Translations under genes and position numbers: made by a program | Shown here: one piece after another, positions 53,944 through 61,796 of the stretch | Numbering within the stretch: position 1 is the first letter of the stretch | Layout: each line of letters opens with the position of its first letter | The notes under the pieces: generated by a model | The model's database searches: none | Told to the model about the DNA's origin: nothing | The model's input: the letters and a program-made list of their open reading frames with translations, nothing else | Source of the DNA: DASUBV01 sp963822485 | Lineage (GTDB): Bacteria > Actinomycetota > Actinomycetes > Streptosporangiales > Streptosporangiaceae | Length of the DNA: 64,000 bases | Assembly (NCBI GenBank): GCA_963822485.1 | Contig: CAWGHW010000007.1 | Coordinates: forward strand, 186,001 to 250,000 | Direction: 5' to 3'

Positions 53944-54867
53944 GTGGGACGCCAGCAGCGGCTATACACTCGAACGCGGCATATTGCACTGGTGCTCACC
54001 GTACTGACTGTGCTGGCCGGCTGCGCAAGCAGTCGGCCAGCACAGCCGGCGGGGCAAAAGGCGGGCAGCGCGACGCCCGTGCTGGCGCTGGCCCAGTCTG
54101 TGCTCGCCAGTAATGCGTCTTCGCTCCGCGAGGGGTGGTACCTCAACAGCGCCGCGCAGCACCTCACGGCGCAATGCATGAAACGCCTCGGGTTCGTCTA
54201 CCTAATTCCTCGCATGGGAGCGGTTCCGGGTCCGAATACGATCACCGAGTTTGCGCTCGGAAGAGGCTATCCAGCAACCTACGGTGTGACAACAGAATCT
54301 CTTATCGCTGCACCACCCAGCGATCCACAGGCGGACAAGCCCGGTTATCGGCTCGCACTCGACGGCCCAGCGGGCTCGCTGAGGAAGCTAAATCTTCCGG
54401 GCGGAGCCAGCGTTGGCTACGAGACCGGCGGCTGCCAGGGAAGCGCCCGCTCGCAACTCTTTGGCAGCGTCGGCGCGTATGTACTGTCCAGCTACCTGCC
54501 TCAGATCGAGAAAATTCTCTTCGAGAAGTTCCTCGGCCGCGATCAGGCCTACCAGTCCGCGTTGCACACGTGGCAGGCATGCATGCGGGCTGACAAGTTC
54601 TCCGTCGCGAGCCCTGGCGATGCCCTCGTCTCATTGCTGAAGATTGCGGACAAGACCAGCGAGGCAGCTCTGATGCGCCGACAGACCGCACTGGCCGCGG
54701 CCGACGCTAGCTGCGACAGGCCATCCCATCTCAGGCAGCGCACGGACCAGGCACTCGGGAAGTTCGTCGGCTCACTATCCCGCCAGGCACTGACGCGGCT
54801 CAACGACATCGCACGCAGTCGAGCGAAGGCCAGCCAGATAGCGCGGCACGCTGGGCTGGCGCGATAG
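53944..54867 (+). CDS. Putative lipoprotein of unknown function
   Basis: A 307-residue protein starting at a GTG. A hydrophobic stretch ends in VLAGCASS, a lipobox with the modified Cys at about residue 27. The body has four more cysteines (in TAQCMKRLG, GGCQGSARSQ, WQACMRADKF, DASCDRPS) and no family I recognise. Its GC content is visibly below the window average, and with the I36-like gene it may form a transferred patch of secreted proteins. Confidence 0.65.
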   Translation: MGRQQRLYTRTRHIALVLTVLTVLAGCASSRPAQPAGQKAGSATPVLALAQSVLASNASSLREGWYLNSAAQHLTAQCMKRLGFVYLIPRMGAVPGPNTITEFALGRGYPATYGVTTESLIAAPPSDPQADKPGYRLALDGPAGSLRKLNLPGGASVGYETGGCQGSARSQLFGSVGAYVLSSYLPQIEKILFEKFLGRDQAYQSALHTWQACMRADKFSVASPGDALVSLLKIADKTSEAALMRRQTALAAADASCDRPSHLRQRTDQALGKFVGSLSRQALTRLNDIARSRAKASQIARHAGLAR

Positions 54868-54874
54868 CGTGGGC

Positions 54875-54918
54875 GGGTGAGCAGCGGGTGAGCAGCGGGT
54901 GAGCAGCGGATGAGCAGG
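54875..54918 (+). repeat. Four 11-base tandem repeats at the nitrile hydratase start
   Basis: GGGTGAGCAGC is repeated three times and followed by the variant GGATGAGCAGG, which contains the ATG of the beta N-terminal gene. The upstream copies offer GTG codons, so the start is not certain. Confidence 0.65.
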
Positions 54919-55185
54919 GTGCACGATATGGGCGGGCAGACTGGGTTCGGTCCGGTCCCTGCCGAGGATGACGGGCAGTTTTTCCATGCCGACTGGGAGG
55001 CCCGGGTGTATGCGATCGTCCGGGTGCTGCAGCGGCGCGGTGTGATCAACGCGGCGTTCGATGATCTGCGCGACGCTATCGAGCGCATCCCGCCTGCGGA
55101 GTACCTGGCCTTGTCCTACTACGAGCGGTGGCTGCGGGCGGCGGAGATGCTGCTGGCCGAGCGGGGACTGCTGGCCGGTGACTAG
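54910..55185 (+). CDS. Nitrile hydratase/thiocyanate hydrolase beta subunit, N-terminal half
   Basis: A 91-residue protein beginning RVHDMGGQTGFGPV, followed by FFHADWEARVYAIVRVLQRR and YLALSYYERWLRAAEMLLAE, the well-known N-terminal half of nitrile hydratase beta. It ends where the SH3-like half should begin, and that half is the next gene. The split matches thiocyanate hydrolase, whose beta and alpha subunits correspond to the two halves of nitrile hydratase beta. The start could also be the Met at residue 7. Confidence 0.82.
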   Translation: MSRVHDMGGQTGFGPVPAEDDGQFFHADWEARVYAIVRVLQRRGVINAAFDDLRDAIERIPPAEYLALSYYERWLRAAEMLLAERGLLAGD

Positions 55186-55444
55186 GTTCGCCGCGGGCGC
55201 CCGGGTGCGGGCCCGGGCAGCAGACGCTGACGGTCACACCAGGCTGCCGCGGTACGCTCGCGGGCATGTTGGCGAGGTCATCGAGGTCCGGGCGACCTGG
55301 CCGCTGCCGGACGAGGCGGTGCGCGGGATCGTCCGGGCTGAGCCGGTCTATGCGGTGTGCTTTCCCGCGGCCGGGCTGTGGGGTTCCGGGTCGCACTCAG
55401 TGATCATCGACATGTGGGAGTCCTACCTGGAGGAGGCGCCGTGA
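55178..55444 (+). CDS. Nitrile hydratase/thiocyanate hydrolase beta subunit, C-terminal SH3-like half
   Basis: An 88-residue protein from the GTG at 55178, overlapping the previous stop by eight bases. TRFAAGARVRARAADADGHT then RLPRYARGHVGEVIEV and WGSGSHSVIIDMWESYLEEA form the SH3-like barrel of nitrile hydratase beta that closes the active site and reaches the metal centre of the alpha subunit. Its stop overlaps the alpha gene start as GTGA. Confidence 0.82.
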   Translation: MTRFAAGARVRARAADADGHTRLPRYARGHVGEVIEVRATWPLPDEAVRGIVRAEPVYAVCFPAAGLWGSGSHSVIIDMWESYLEEAP

Positions 55445-56025
55445 GCGGCGGGCACGGCGAGCTTCCCGTGGCGGCCAGGGTCCGCAGGCTCGAAGAGCGC
55501 CTGATCGCCGCCGGGCTCGCCACCGACTCCGAACTCGACGAGATCCTCGAGCAGGTGTTCACTTCGGCCTCACCGGTCAATGGCGCCGCGATGATCGCCC
55601 GGGCGTGGAAGGATCCGGCCTACCGTGACCGGCTGCTGGCTGACGGTAACGCGGCGGCGGCCGAACTCGGCTTCGGCGGCGGCGCCCGGGGGTACCTGCT
55701 GAAGGTGGTCGAGAACACGCCGGCCATGCACAACCTGATCGTGTGCACGCTGTGCTCGTGCTACCCGACGGCACTGCTCGGGCCGTCACCGAGCTGGTAC
55801 AAGAGCTTCGCCTACCGGTCGCGGGCAGTGCGCGAGCCGCGTGCCGTGCTGGCCGAGTTCGGGTTCGAGCTGCCCGACAGCACCGAGATCCGCGTCTGGG
55901 ACGCCAATTCCGAGACCCGCTACCTGGTCCTGCCACTGCGGGCCGAAGGCGCCGACGACATGGACGAACGCGAGCTGGCCTCCCTGGTCACCAGGAACGG
56001 GCTCATCGGCACCGCCGTCCGGTAG
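55441..56025 (+). CDS. Cobalt-type nitrile hydratase alpha / thiocyanate hydrolase gamma subunit
   Basis: A 194-residue catalytic subunit. The cysteine claw VCTLCSCYP (Cys102, Cys105, Cys107) has Thr after the first Cys, as in cobalt enzymes (iron types have Ser). GPSPSWYKSFAYRSRAVREP and YLVLPLRAEGADDMDERELA also fit. The usual Pro-Trp/Pro-Val after CYP is TAL here. It hydrates nitriles to amides or thiocyanate to carbonyl sulfide and ammonia. No cobalt activator gene follows, so metal insertion must be supplied elsewhere. Confidence 0.85.
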   Translation: MSGGHGELPVAARVRRLEERLIAAGLATDSELDEILEQVFTSASPVNGAAMIARAWKDPAYRDRLLADGNAAAAELGFGGGARGYLLKVVENTPAMHNLIVCTLCSCYPTALLGPSPSWYKSFAYRSRAVREPRAVLAEFGFELPDSTEIRVWDANSETRYLVLPLRAEGADDMDERELASLVTRNGLIGTAVR

Positions 56026-56136
56026 CCCCGGGCCACCGAGGATCGGCGGCCGCCATCAGGGCAGTCAGCGATCACCACGGCGTCGTGGCAGTGCACGGTG
56101 GCCCGCACCGGACTGTTCTCCTGCTAGCTGTGATTC

Positions 56137-56158
56137 ATTCATCTTCCGTTCATCTCTG
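56137..56158 (+). promoter_or_regulatory. PHO box (PhoP site), upstream pair
   Basis: ATTCATCTTCC and GTTCATCTCTG are adjacent 11-base units matching the streptomycete PHO-box form (G/ATTCAyC every 11 bases). They lie about 95 bases before the phosphate-symporter-like MFS gene. Confidence 0.6.
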
Positions 56159-56203
56159 AGTCGGGTTCTCCTTTCCGTCGATGGCTAGCTTCTGCGGTAC
56201 GTG

Positions 56204-56225
56204 GTTCACGTGATGTTCACGGAGG
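56204..56225 (+). promoter_or_regulatory. PHO box (PhoP site), downstream pair
   Basis: GTTCACGTGAT and GTTCACGGAGG are adjacent 11-base units with the perfect GTTCAC core of PhoP sites, 25 bases before the MFS start codon. Together with 56137-56158 they suggest strong control by phosphate limitation. Confidence 0.65.
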
Positions 56226-56249
56226 ATTCGGCTGACAGACGGGATTGCC

Positions 56250-57680
56250 GTGACGGAGAACGGGTCGCAGGGCCTGATCGCTGCGCTGGATGAGGCACCG
56301 CTGAGCAGGTTCCACCTGCGCGCGGTCGTGGTGTCGGGGATGGGGTTCTTCACCGACGCCTACGACCTGTTCGTGATCGGCATCGTCTCGGTCCTGATCA
56401 CGGCGCAGTGGCACCTGAGCCCGGGCCGGCTGGCACTGCTGAACAGCACGATGCTCGGGGCGGCGTTCCTCGGCGCGCTAGTCTTCGGCCGGTTCGCCGA
56501 CGTCGGCGGCCGCAAGCGGGTGTACTGGCTGGTCGCGGCGATCATGGTGGTCGGCGCGGCGGGGTCGGCGCTGGCGCCGTCGTTCTGGGTGCTGATCGCC
56601 TTCCGGTTCGTGCTGGGCTTCGGCGTGGGCGGTGACTACCCGGTCAGCGCGGTGATGGTGAGCGAGTACGCCAACCGCAAGGACCGCGGCAAGCTGGTGG
56701 GCATGGTCTTCGGCGCCCAGGCGGCCGGGCTGATCGTCGGGCCGCTGATCGCGCTGGCGCTGCTGGGCGCCGGAACGACCGATGACGTGGCGTGGCGGGT
56801 CATGCTGGGGCTGGGCGCAGTCCCGGCCGCGGCGGTGGTGTACCTGCGCAGCCGGATGCCCGAGTCACCGCGCTATCAGGCCCAGGTCCAGGGCCGGGCC
56901 GCCGACGCGGCCCGGCAGCTGTCGCGGCTCAGCCGCGGCCAGGTCAGCGCCGCCGGCCCAGCCGGGCCGGGCGCGGCAGTGGGGCTGCGGGCCTTCCTGA
57001 CCAGCCGCCGGTACCTGATCCTGCTGGCCGGGACGGCCGGGACGTGGTTCCTGCTGGACTACGCCTACTACGGCAATACGATCTCCACGCCGCAGATCCT
57101 GGGCCTGATCTCGCCCGGCGCCTCGGCCATGACCAAGATCGCCCTCCAGCTGGTCATCTTCGTGGTCGCGGCCGTGCCGGGCTATGTCCTGGCGATCGCC
57201 CGGCTGGACCGGATCGGGCACCGGCGGCTCCAGCTGACCGGGTTCGCGATGATGGCCGCGTGCTTCCTGGCCATCGCGGCCATCCCGGGGATGACCACCA
57301 TGGTCGCGCCGTTCCTGCTCGTGTACGGGGTGAGCTACTTCTTCACCGAGTTCGGCCCGAACATGACCACGTTCGTCATGCCCAGCGAGCTGTACCCGGT
57401 CAGCATGCGTGCCACCGGGCACGGGATCTCGGCCGGCATCGGCAAGCTCGGCGCGTTCATCGGGGTCTTCCTGTTCCCGGTTCTGCAGACATCGCTGGGC
57501 CTGCGCGGCGTGCTGCTGCTCACCGGCGTGGTCTCGCTCGGCGGGCTGGCGCTGACGCTCGTGCTGCCCGAGCCCGCCGGCCGCAGCCTCGACGACATCA
57601 CTGCGGGCGTGCCGGATAAGGTGACCAGCGCCTCGGAGTCGGCCGGGCAGGCACCGGTCACCGCCCCGCAGGCGCGCTGA
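56250..57680 (+). CDS. MFS transporter, phosphate:H+ symporter (PHS)-like
   Basis: A 476-residue, twelve-helix major facilitator. VVVSGMGFFTDAYDLFVIGI is the PHS-family signature in helix one; FGRFADVGGRKRVYW, FVLGFGVGGDYPVSAVMVSE, FTEFGPNMTTFVMPSELYPV and MRATGHGISAGIGKLGAF follow. The two PHO boxes before it fit import of inorganic phosphate under starvation. Start GTG at 56250 has a weak ribosome site; a leaderless or non-standard start is possible. Its end overlaps a convergent gene by 23 bases. Confidence 0.85.
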   Translation: MTENGSQGLIAALDEAPLSRFHLRAVVVSGMGFFTDAYDLFVIGIVSVLITAQWHLSPGRLALLNSTMLGAAFLGALVFGRFADVGGRKRVYWLVAAIMVVGAAGSALAPSFWVLIAFRFVLGFGVGGDYPVSAVMVSEYANRKDRGKLVGMVFGAQAAGLIVGPLIALALLGAGTTDDVAWRVMLGLGAVPAAAVVYLRSRMPESPRYQAQVQGRAADAARQLSRLSRGQVSAAGPAGPGAAVGLRAFLTSRRYLILLAGTAGTWFLLDYAYYGNTISTPQILGLISPGASAMTKIALQLVIFVVAAVPGYVLAIARLDRIGHRRLQLTGFAMMAACFLAIAAIPGMTTMVAPFLLVYGVSYFFTEFGPNMTTFVMPSELYPVSMRATGHGISAGIGKLGAFIGVFLFPVLQTSLGLRGVLLLTGVVSLGGLALTLVLPEPAGRSLDDITAGVPDKVTSASESAGQAPVTAPQAR

Positions 57681-58320
57681 CATCAGCGATCGCGGGCACC
57701 TGCTCCGCAGCCAGGCGCACGAACGCAGCAGCGCGGCTTAGCGTATCCGCGACCGCCCGGCCCGCCAGGAAATCCTGATACGCCTGATACCGCGAGGTCG
57801 CCCACGCCTCGCCTGGCGATTGCAGCGCGCCAGCCGTCAGCTCAGTGACCGGCTGCCAGGTCCACGCGCCGTCCCCAGCCGCCGCGCCGCGCGGCACGCC
57901 GATGAGCGCCGCGCGGCCGGCCGCGCGGGACAGCTGGTTGCGGACAAAGCGCAGCCCGCCCATTGTGCCCTCGGTGAGCCGCCGCTCCGGCGGCCGCTGC
58001 CGGGTCAGGACCGTGTCGTACACCTCCGGGTGGTACCGCATCAGGGTGGCATCCACGATCGTGACCTGCCACACTGCCTCGCTGACCACCGCCATCGCGC
58101 GGCCGGCGTCGTCCGCTGGGAGCTCCGCGAGTACCGCGAGCCGCGGTGGCAGGTCCGTCAGCGCGGCCGCCGACCAGTCCAGCGCCCGCAGCTCGATGAC
58201 AGGGTCCCGCCGGTGCTCCCGGTTCCACGCGACCCGGCAGGCCGCAGAGCAGAACCGGGCATGCTCACGGCGTGGCGCGAACATCGTGCCGCACTGGTCG
58301 CAATGCCGGATATCTGCCAT
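57658..58320 (-). CDS. Zinc-ribbon protein of unknown function
   Basis: A 220-residue protein with an N-terminal zinc knuckle CDQCGTMFAPRREHARFCSA then ACRVAWNREH (Cys7-x2-Cys, Cys-x3-Cys), like the zinc motifs of small DNA- or RNA-binding proteins. The rest is helical (FVRNQLSRAAGRAALIG, TWQPVTELTAGALQSPGEAW) and recurs in actinobacteria as an uncharacterised domain. No promoter motif is clear. It overlaps the convergent MFS gene. Confidence 0.65.
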   Translation of the reverse strand: MADIRHCDQCGTMFAPRREHARFCSAACRVAWNREHRRDPVIELRALDWSAAALTDLPPRLAVLAELPADDAGRAMAVVSEAVWQVTIVDATLMRYHPEVYDTVLTRQRPPERRLTEGTMGGLRFVRNQLSRAAGRAALIGVPRGAAAGDGAWTWQPVTELTAGALQSPGEAWATSRYQAYQDFLAGRAVADTLSRAAAFVRLAAEQVPAIADVSAPAGR

Positions 58321-58389
58321 CAGTCGAGTTTACGCCGTCGTTCCCGGACGCCCCGGACTGAGACGCAGACAGCTGGGCTGCCCGCCGCA

Positions 58390-58433
58390 GTTCACCATGA
58401 AATCAGCTAATGTTCATCTTTTGTTCATCTGTG
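58390..58433 (+). promoter_or_regulatory. PHO boxes before the MgtC-family gene
   Basis: GTTCATCTTTT (58412-58422) and GTTCATCTGTG (58423-58433) are adjacent 11-base units; GTTCACCATGA at 58390 is exactly two units upstream, with one degenerate unit between. The array ends 15 bases before the ATG, and GGATTATCCTAG after it may serve as the -10 region of a short-leader mRNA. Confidence 0.6.
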
Positions 58434-58448
58434 GATTATCCTAGTCGA

Positions 58449-59222
58449 ATGGTAGTCATTAGTGCCGGCGCCGCCCTCACCGCGCCCGCCCTCAACGGGG
58501 AGGGCTGGCGGCAGGCCGCCGAGCTGGGCCTGGCCCTGGTGCTGTCCGCGGCGGTCGGCCTGGAGCGGGAGATCCGGCAGAAGAACGCCGGGCTGCGCAC
58601 CCATACCCTGGTCGGTGTCGGCGCTGCGCTGTTCATGCTGATCAGCAAGTACGGGTTCACCGATGTGCTGGTGCCCCGCCTGGTCGTCCTGGATCCTTCC
58701 CGGGTTGCCGCGCAGGTCGTGACCGGCGTCGGGTTCCTTGGCGCCGGGCTCATCTTCGTCCGCCGCGATTCCGTCCGCGGCCTGACCACCGCGGCGTCGA
58801 TCTGGGTCACCGCCGCTATCGGCTCTGCCTCCGGCGCGGGCCTGCCCGTGCTGGCCGTGCTCGCTACGGGCATCTACTTCATCGTGGCCCTGGCCTTCCC
58901 CCTCGCCGTCCGCCGCCTGCCCCGCTCGGCCACCGCGATCTCGGCCCTGCAGGTCCGGTACCCCGACGGCCACGGCATCCTGCGCGACGTGCTCGCCGAG
59001 ACCACCCGCCGCGGCTTCGCCATCGACGACATCGCCACCCAGGCCCTCGGCCCCGCCCAGCCACCCGCCGGCCGGCCCGCTCCGGCAGCCGGGCGGCCCG
59101 TGGTCCAGGTCACCCTGCACGTCCACGGCCGCGCGCCGGTCACCGACCTGGCCGCCGCCCTGTCCGAGATCAGCGACGTCAGCGCCGTCCTGGCCACCGA
59201 CGCCAACACCACCGACGAGTAA
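58449..59222 (+). CDS. MgtC/SapB family membrane protein
   Basis: A 257-residue protein from the ATG at 58449. AELGLALVLSAAVGLEREIR is followed by KNAGLRTHTLVGVGAALFML, VVTGVGFLGAGLIFVRRDSV and RGLTTAASIWVTAAIGSASG, the hallmark MgtC N-terminal membrane domain. The C-terminal part resembles an ACT-like soluble domain. MgtC proteins aid growth in low magnesium and inhibit ATP synthase in some pathogens. PHO boxes before it suggest phosphate control here. Confidence 0.88.
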   Translation: MVVISAGAALTAPALNGEGWRQAAELGLALVLSAAVGLEREIRQKNAGLRTHTLVGVGAALFMLISKYGFTDVLVPRLVVLDPSRVAAQVVTGVGFLGAGLIFVRRDSVRGLTTAASIWVTAAIGSASGAGLPVLAVLATGIYFIVALAFPLAVRRLPRSATAISALQVRYPDGHGILRDVLAETTRRGFAIDDIATQALGPAQPPAGRPAPAAGRPVVQVTLHVHGRAPVTDLAAALSEISDVSAVLATDANTTDE

Positions 59223-59808
59223 CCAGCGCACCGCCGGCACCGGCGACGCCGCTAGCCGCGCCCGGCCGGGCGGGACGAGATCCGCAGGCTCGCTGCCGGA
59301 GGCAGTCCGCGACTGCCTCCCCCGGCAGCCGGGAACCCGCTGGTTACGCCGGGCCGGTTAGCATGCCGGTCGTGGCGGAGAGCACCCATGTCCTGACGTT
59401 CACCAGGGACCGGGTGGTGAAGCGGTACCGGTCCTGGGACCGCGGGGAGCCCGACCGGGAGTGGGACGGGCTGGGCGTGCTCCATCATCATGCTCGGGGC
59501 CTGAGCCCGCGGCCTCTGCGCCGCCGCGTCGCCCACGGCGCGCCGGTGATCGAGATGACCCGCGTCGCCGGCGAGCCGCTCGGCGCCGCGCCGCTGTCGC
59601 ACGACCAGGTCGCCGCCGTGGCCCGCGCCCTGGCCCAGATGTACCAGGCCGTGCCCGCACAGACGCTGACCAGACTCCCCGAACGCCAGTCGGGACCCCG
59701 CGAGCTGCGCTCCCTGGCGCGGCGGTGGATACAGCAGGTGCCGCAGGAAACCCACTCGCCGGCCGCGGAAGCGCTGCGGGCCGCCCGGGCATGGCTCAGT
59801 TCCGGTGA

Positions 59809-59816
59809 CTCCCGGG
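59809..59816. repeat. Target-site duplication CTCCCGGG, left copy
   Basis: The 8-base sequence is repeated at 61238-61245 immediately after the right end of the element. Eight or nine bases is the usual duplication for IS256-family insertions. Confidence 0.85.
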
Positions 59817-61237
59817 AGTGGCGTCCAGGGAAGTGGTGGCGAAGTTTCGCCTGGTAGGCGTGGCGTCGTGACATGAAGACGGTCATCGCGTGATTCTCAT
59901 CGAGTTCCTGCGAAAGATCTCAGTGAGAAGGAGTCACGCGATGACCGCAGTTCCCAGTATCGACATGTCCGGCTGGCTGCACGAGCACCTTGACCAGGCG
60001 TCCCCGGATCTGCTGCGGGAGATGGTCCGCTCGTTCGCGCAGGCGCTGATGGGCGCCGAGGCCGAGGCGGTCTGCGGCGCCGGCTACGGCGAGCGCAGCG
60101 ATGACCGCACGAACACCCGTAACGGGTACCGGTCCCGCGAGTGGGATACCCGGGCCGGGTCGATCGACCTGCAGGTGCCGAAGCTCCGGCAGGGCTCGTA
60201 CTTCCCGGGGTGGCTGCTGGAGCGCCGCCGCCGGGCCGAGGCCGCCCTCGTGTCCGTGGTCGCGACCAGCTGCCTGCTCGGCGTCTCCACGCGGCGGGTG
60301 GAGAAGCTGATCCAGCAGCTGGGCATCACGTCCCTGTCGAAGTCGCAGGTCAGCGAGATGGCCCGCGATTTAGACGCTCAGGTCGAGGCGTTCCGCACCC
60401 GGCCGCTGGACGCCGGGCCGTACACGTTCGTCGCGGCGGACGCCCTGGTCCTGAAGGTGAGGGAGGCCGGCCGGACCGTGAACGTGCACGCGATGATCGC
60501 TACCGGCGTGAACGCCGAGGGCTACCGGGAGATCCTCGGCCTGCAGGTCTCCTCCGCCGAGGACGGCGCCGGGTGGCTGGCGTTCTTCCGGGACCTCACC
60601 GCCCGCGGCCTGTCCGGGGTCGCCCTCGTCACCTCCGACGCGCACCGCGGGCTGACCGCCGCGATCGGCGCGACGCTGCCCGGCGCGGCGTGGCAGCGGT
60701 GCAGAACCCACTACGCCGCCAACTTGATGGCCGTCACTCCCAAGGCCGCGTGGGGCGGGGTGCGGGCCCTGCTGCACTCGGTCTATGACCAGCCCGACGC
60801 TGATGCCGTCCGCGCCCAGTTCGACCGCGTCCTCGACTCCCTCGGCGACAAGCTCCCGCAGGTCACCGCGCACCTGGATGAGGCCCGCGCGGACATCCTC
60901 GCGTTCGCCGCGTTCCCGAAGGAGGTCTGGCGCCAGGTCTGGTCCAACAACCCGCAGGAACGGCTGAACCGGGAAATTCGGAGACGGACCGACGTCGTGG
61001 GCATCTTCCCGGCCCGCGATGCCCTGATCCGGCTCGTCGGCGCGGTCCTAGCCGAGCAGCATGACGAGTGGACCGAGATGCGCCGCTACATCGGCCTGGA
61101 CGTCCTCGCCCGCTGCCGCCAGGTCACCGCCACGCCGGAAAAGACCGAGGAGGTGACGCTCACCGCCCTGACCGCCTAAAGTCCCAACCGAGAATCACGC
61201 GGAACTGCCTTCACACACCACTCCCGCGGACGTGACC
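59817..61237 (+). mobile_element. IS256-family insertion sequence, 1421 bases
   Basis: The ends are imperfect inverted repeats of about 29 bases: the left begins AGTGGCGTCCAGGGAAGTGG, and the right, read inward on the minus strand, begins GGTCACGTCCGCGGGAGTGG; both then share GGTG and GAAG. Further in, CGCGTGATTCTC (59887-59898) recurs inverted at 61190-61201. An 8-base direct repeat CTCCCGGG flanks the element and frame restoration confirms the ends. The transposase looks intact, so the copy may be active or recent. Confidence 0.88.
59941..61179 (+). CDS. IS256 family transposase
   Basis: About 412 residues from the ATG at 59941, which follows GAGAAGGAG. It has the mutator-type DDE core: AADALVLKVREAGRTVNVHA (first Asp), LVTSDAHRGLTAAI (second Asp), and NNPQERLNREIRRRTDVVGI (Glu), plus RTHYAANLM. 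The N-terminal region SDDRTNTRNGYRSREWDTRA is typical. No frame damage is visible. Confidence 0.95.
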   Translation: MTAVPSIDMSGWLHEHLDQASPDLLREMVRSFAQALMGAEAEAVCGAGYGERSDDRTNTRNGYRSREWDTRAGSIDLQVPKLRQGSYFPGWLLERRRRAEAALVSVVATSCLLGVSTRRVEKLIQQLGITSLSKSQVSEMARDLDAQVEAFRTRPLDAGPYTFVAADALVLKVREAGRTVNVHAMIATGVNAEGYREILGLQVSSAEDGAGWLAFFRDLTARGLSGVALVTSDAHRGLTAAIGATLPGAAWQRCRTHYAANLMAVTPKAAWGGVRALLHSVYDQPDADAVRAQFDRVLDSLGDKLPQVTAHLDEARADILAFAAFPKEVWRQVWSNNPQERLNREIRRRTDVVGIFPARDALIRLVGAVLAEQHDEWTEMRRYIGLDVLARCRQVTATPEKTEEVTLTALTA

Positions 61238-61245
61238 CTCCCGGG
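61238..61245. repeat. Target-site duplication CTCCCGGG, right copy
   Basis: Identical to 59809-59816. It joins the right end of the element to the remaining 3' part of the phosphotransferase gene. Confidence 0.85.
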
Positions 61246-61666
61246 CCCAGCCCGCGGAGCGCGTGTTCACCCACGCGGACGGCAACCTCGCCAACTTCAT
61301 CTGGGACGGGCAGCGCTGCCGCATCGTCGACTTGGAGGACTCCGGGGTCGGCGACCCCGCCTACGAGATCGCTGACCTACTCGAGCACCCCTCGGCGCGG
61401 CTTCCCGGGCTGATCGGCGCCGATGACCTCATCGAAGCGCTTGGCCTGCCTGAAGCCCAGCGATCCCGGCTGCGCGAGTTCCGCCGCCTGATGGCGGTCT
61501 ACTGGCTGCTCATGCTCCTGCCGGGCAGCCCGGGTCACCACCGCAACCCGCCGGGCAGCCTCGAACGCCAGGCCGCGCACGTGACGCGCATGCTCTGACC
61601 TTCTTCTCGAGCGGGAGGATCATGCTCCTTTTCCGGGTTGCCATCTCTTTTCGGCCGGCTCCTGCG

Positions 61667-61685
61667 GACTAGCTAATAGCTAGTC
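61667..61685. terminator. Hairpin GACTAGCT-AAT-AGCTAGTC between convergent genes
   Basis: Perfect 8-base arms with a three-base loop lie about 70 bases after the phosphotransferase stop and about 110 bases after the end of the I36-like gene on the other strand. A bidirectional terminator or a protein site is possible; there is no T tract. Confidence 0.4.
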
Positions 61686-61796
61686 GGCAGCAACGGGTCG
61701 TCTGGCCTATGGCGGTGGCCGGTGCGCCGCGGCGGGCGCACCGGCTCCGATTCCGGATGAGATCCGAGATGACCAGTACAGAACAGAGAGGAGGAG

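Larger units (their letters stand above)
59363..61598 (+). pseudogene. Phosphotransferase (APH-like) gene interrupted by an IS256-family element
   Basis: The 5' part (59363-59816) encodes STHVLTFTRDRVVKRYRSWD, an N-lobe, and ends in SSGDSR. The 3' part (61246-61598) resumes with AQPAERVFTHADGNLANFIW and CRIVDLEDSGVGDPAYEIAD, the catalytic HxDxxxxN and metal-binding motifs. Removing the insertion and one copy of the 8-base duplication restores an unbroken frame of 268 residues, so the gene was intact before insertion. The substrate is unknown. Confidence 0.9.

Noticed and set aside
59829..61224. IS ends set at GGAAGTGGTGGCGAAG and CTTCACACACCACTCC
   Set aside because: These are inner parts of the terminal repeats. 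No target duplication fits there, whereas 59817 and 61237 give an 8-base duplication and restore the target frame.
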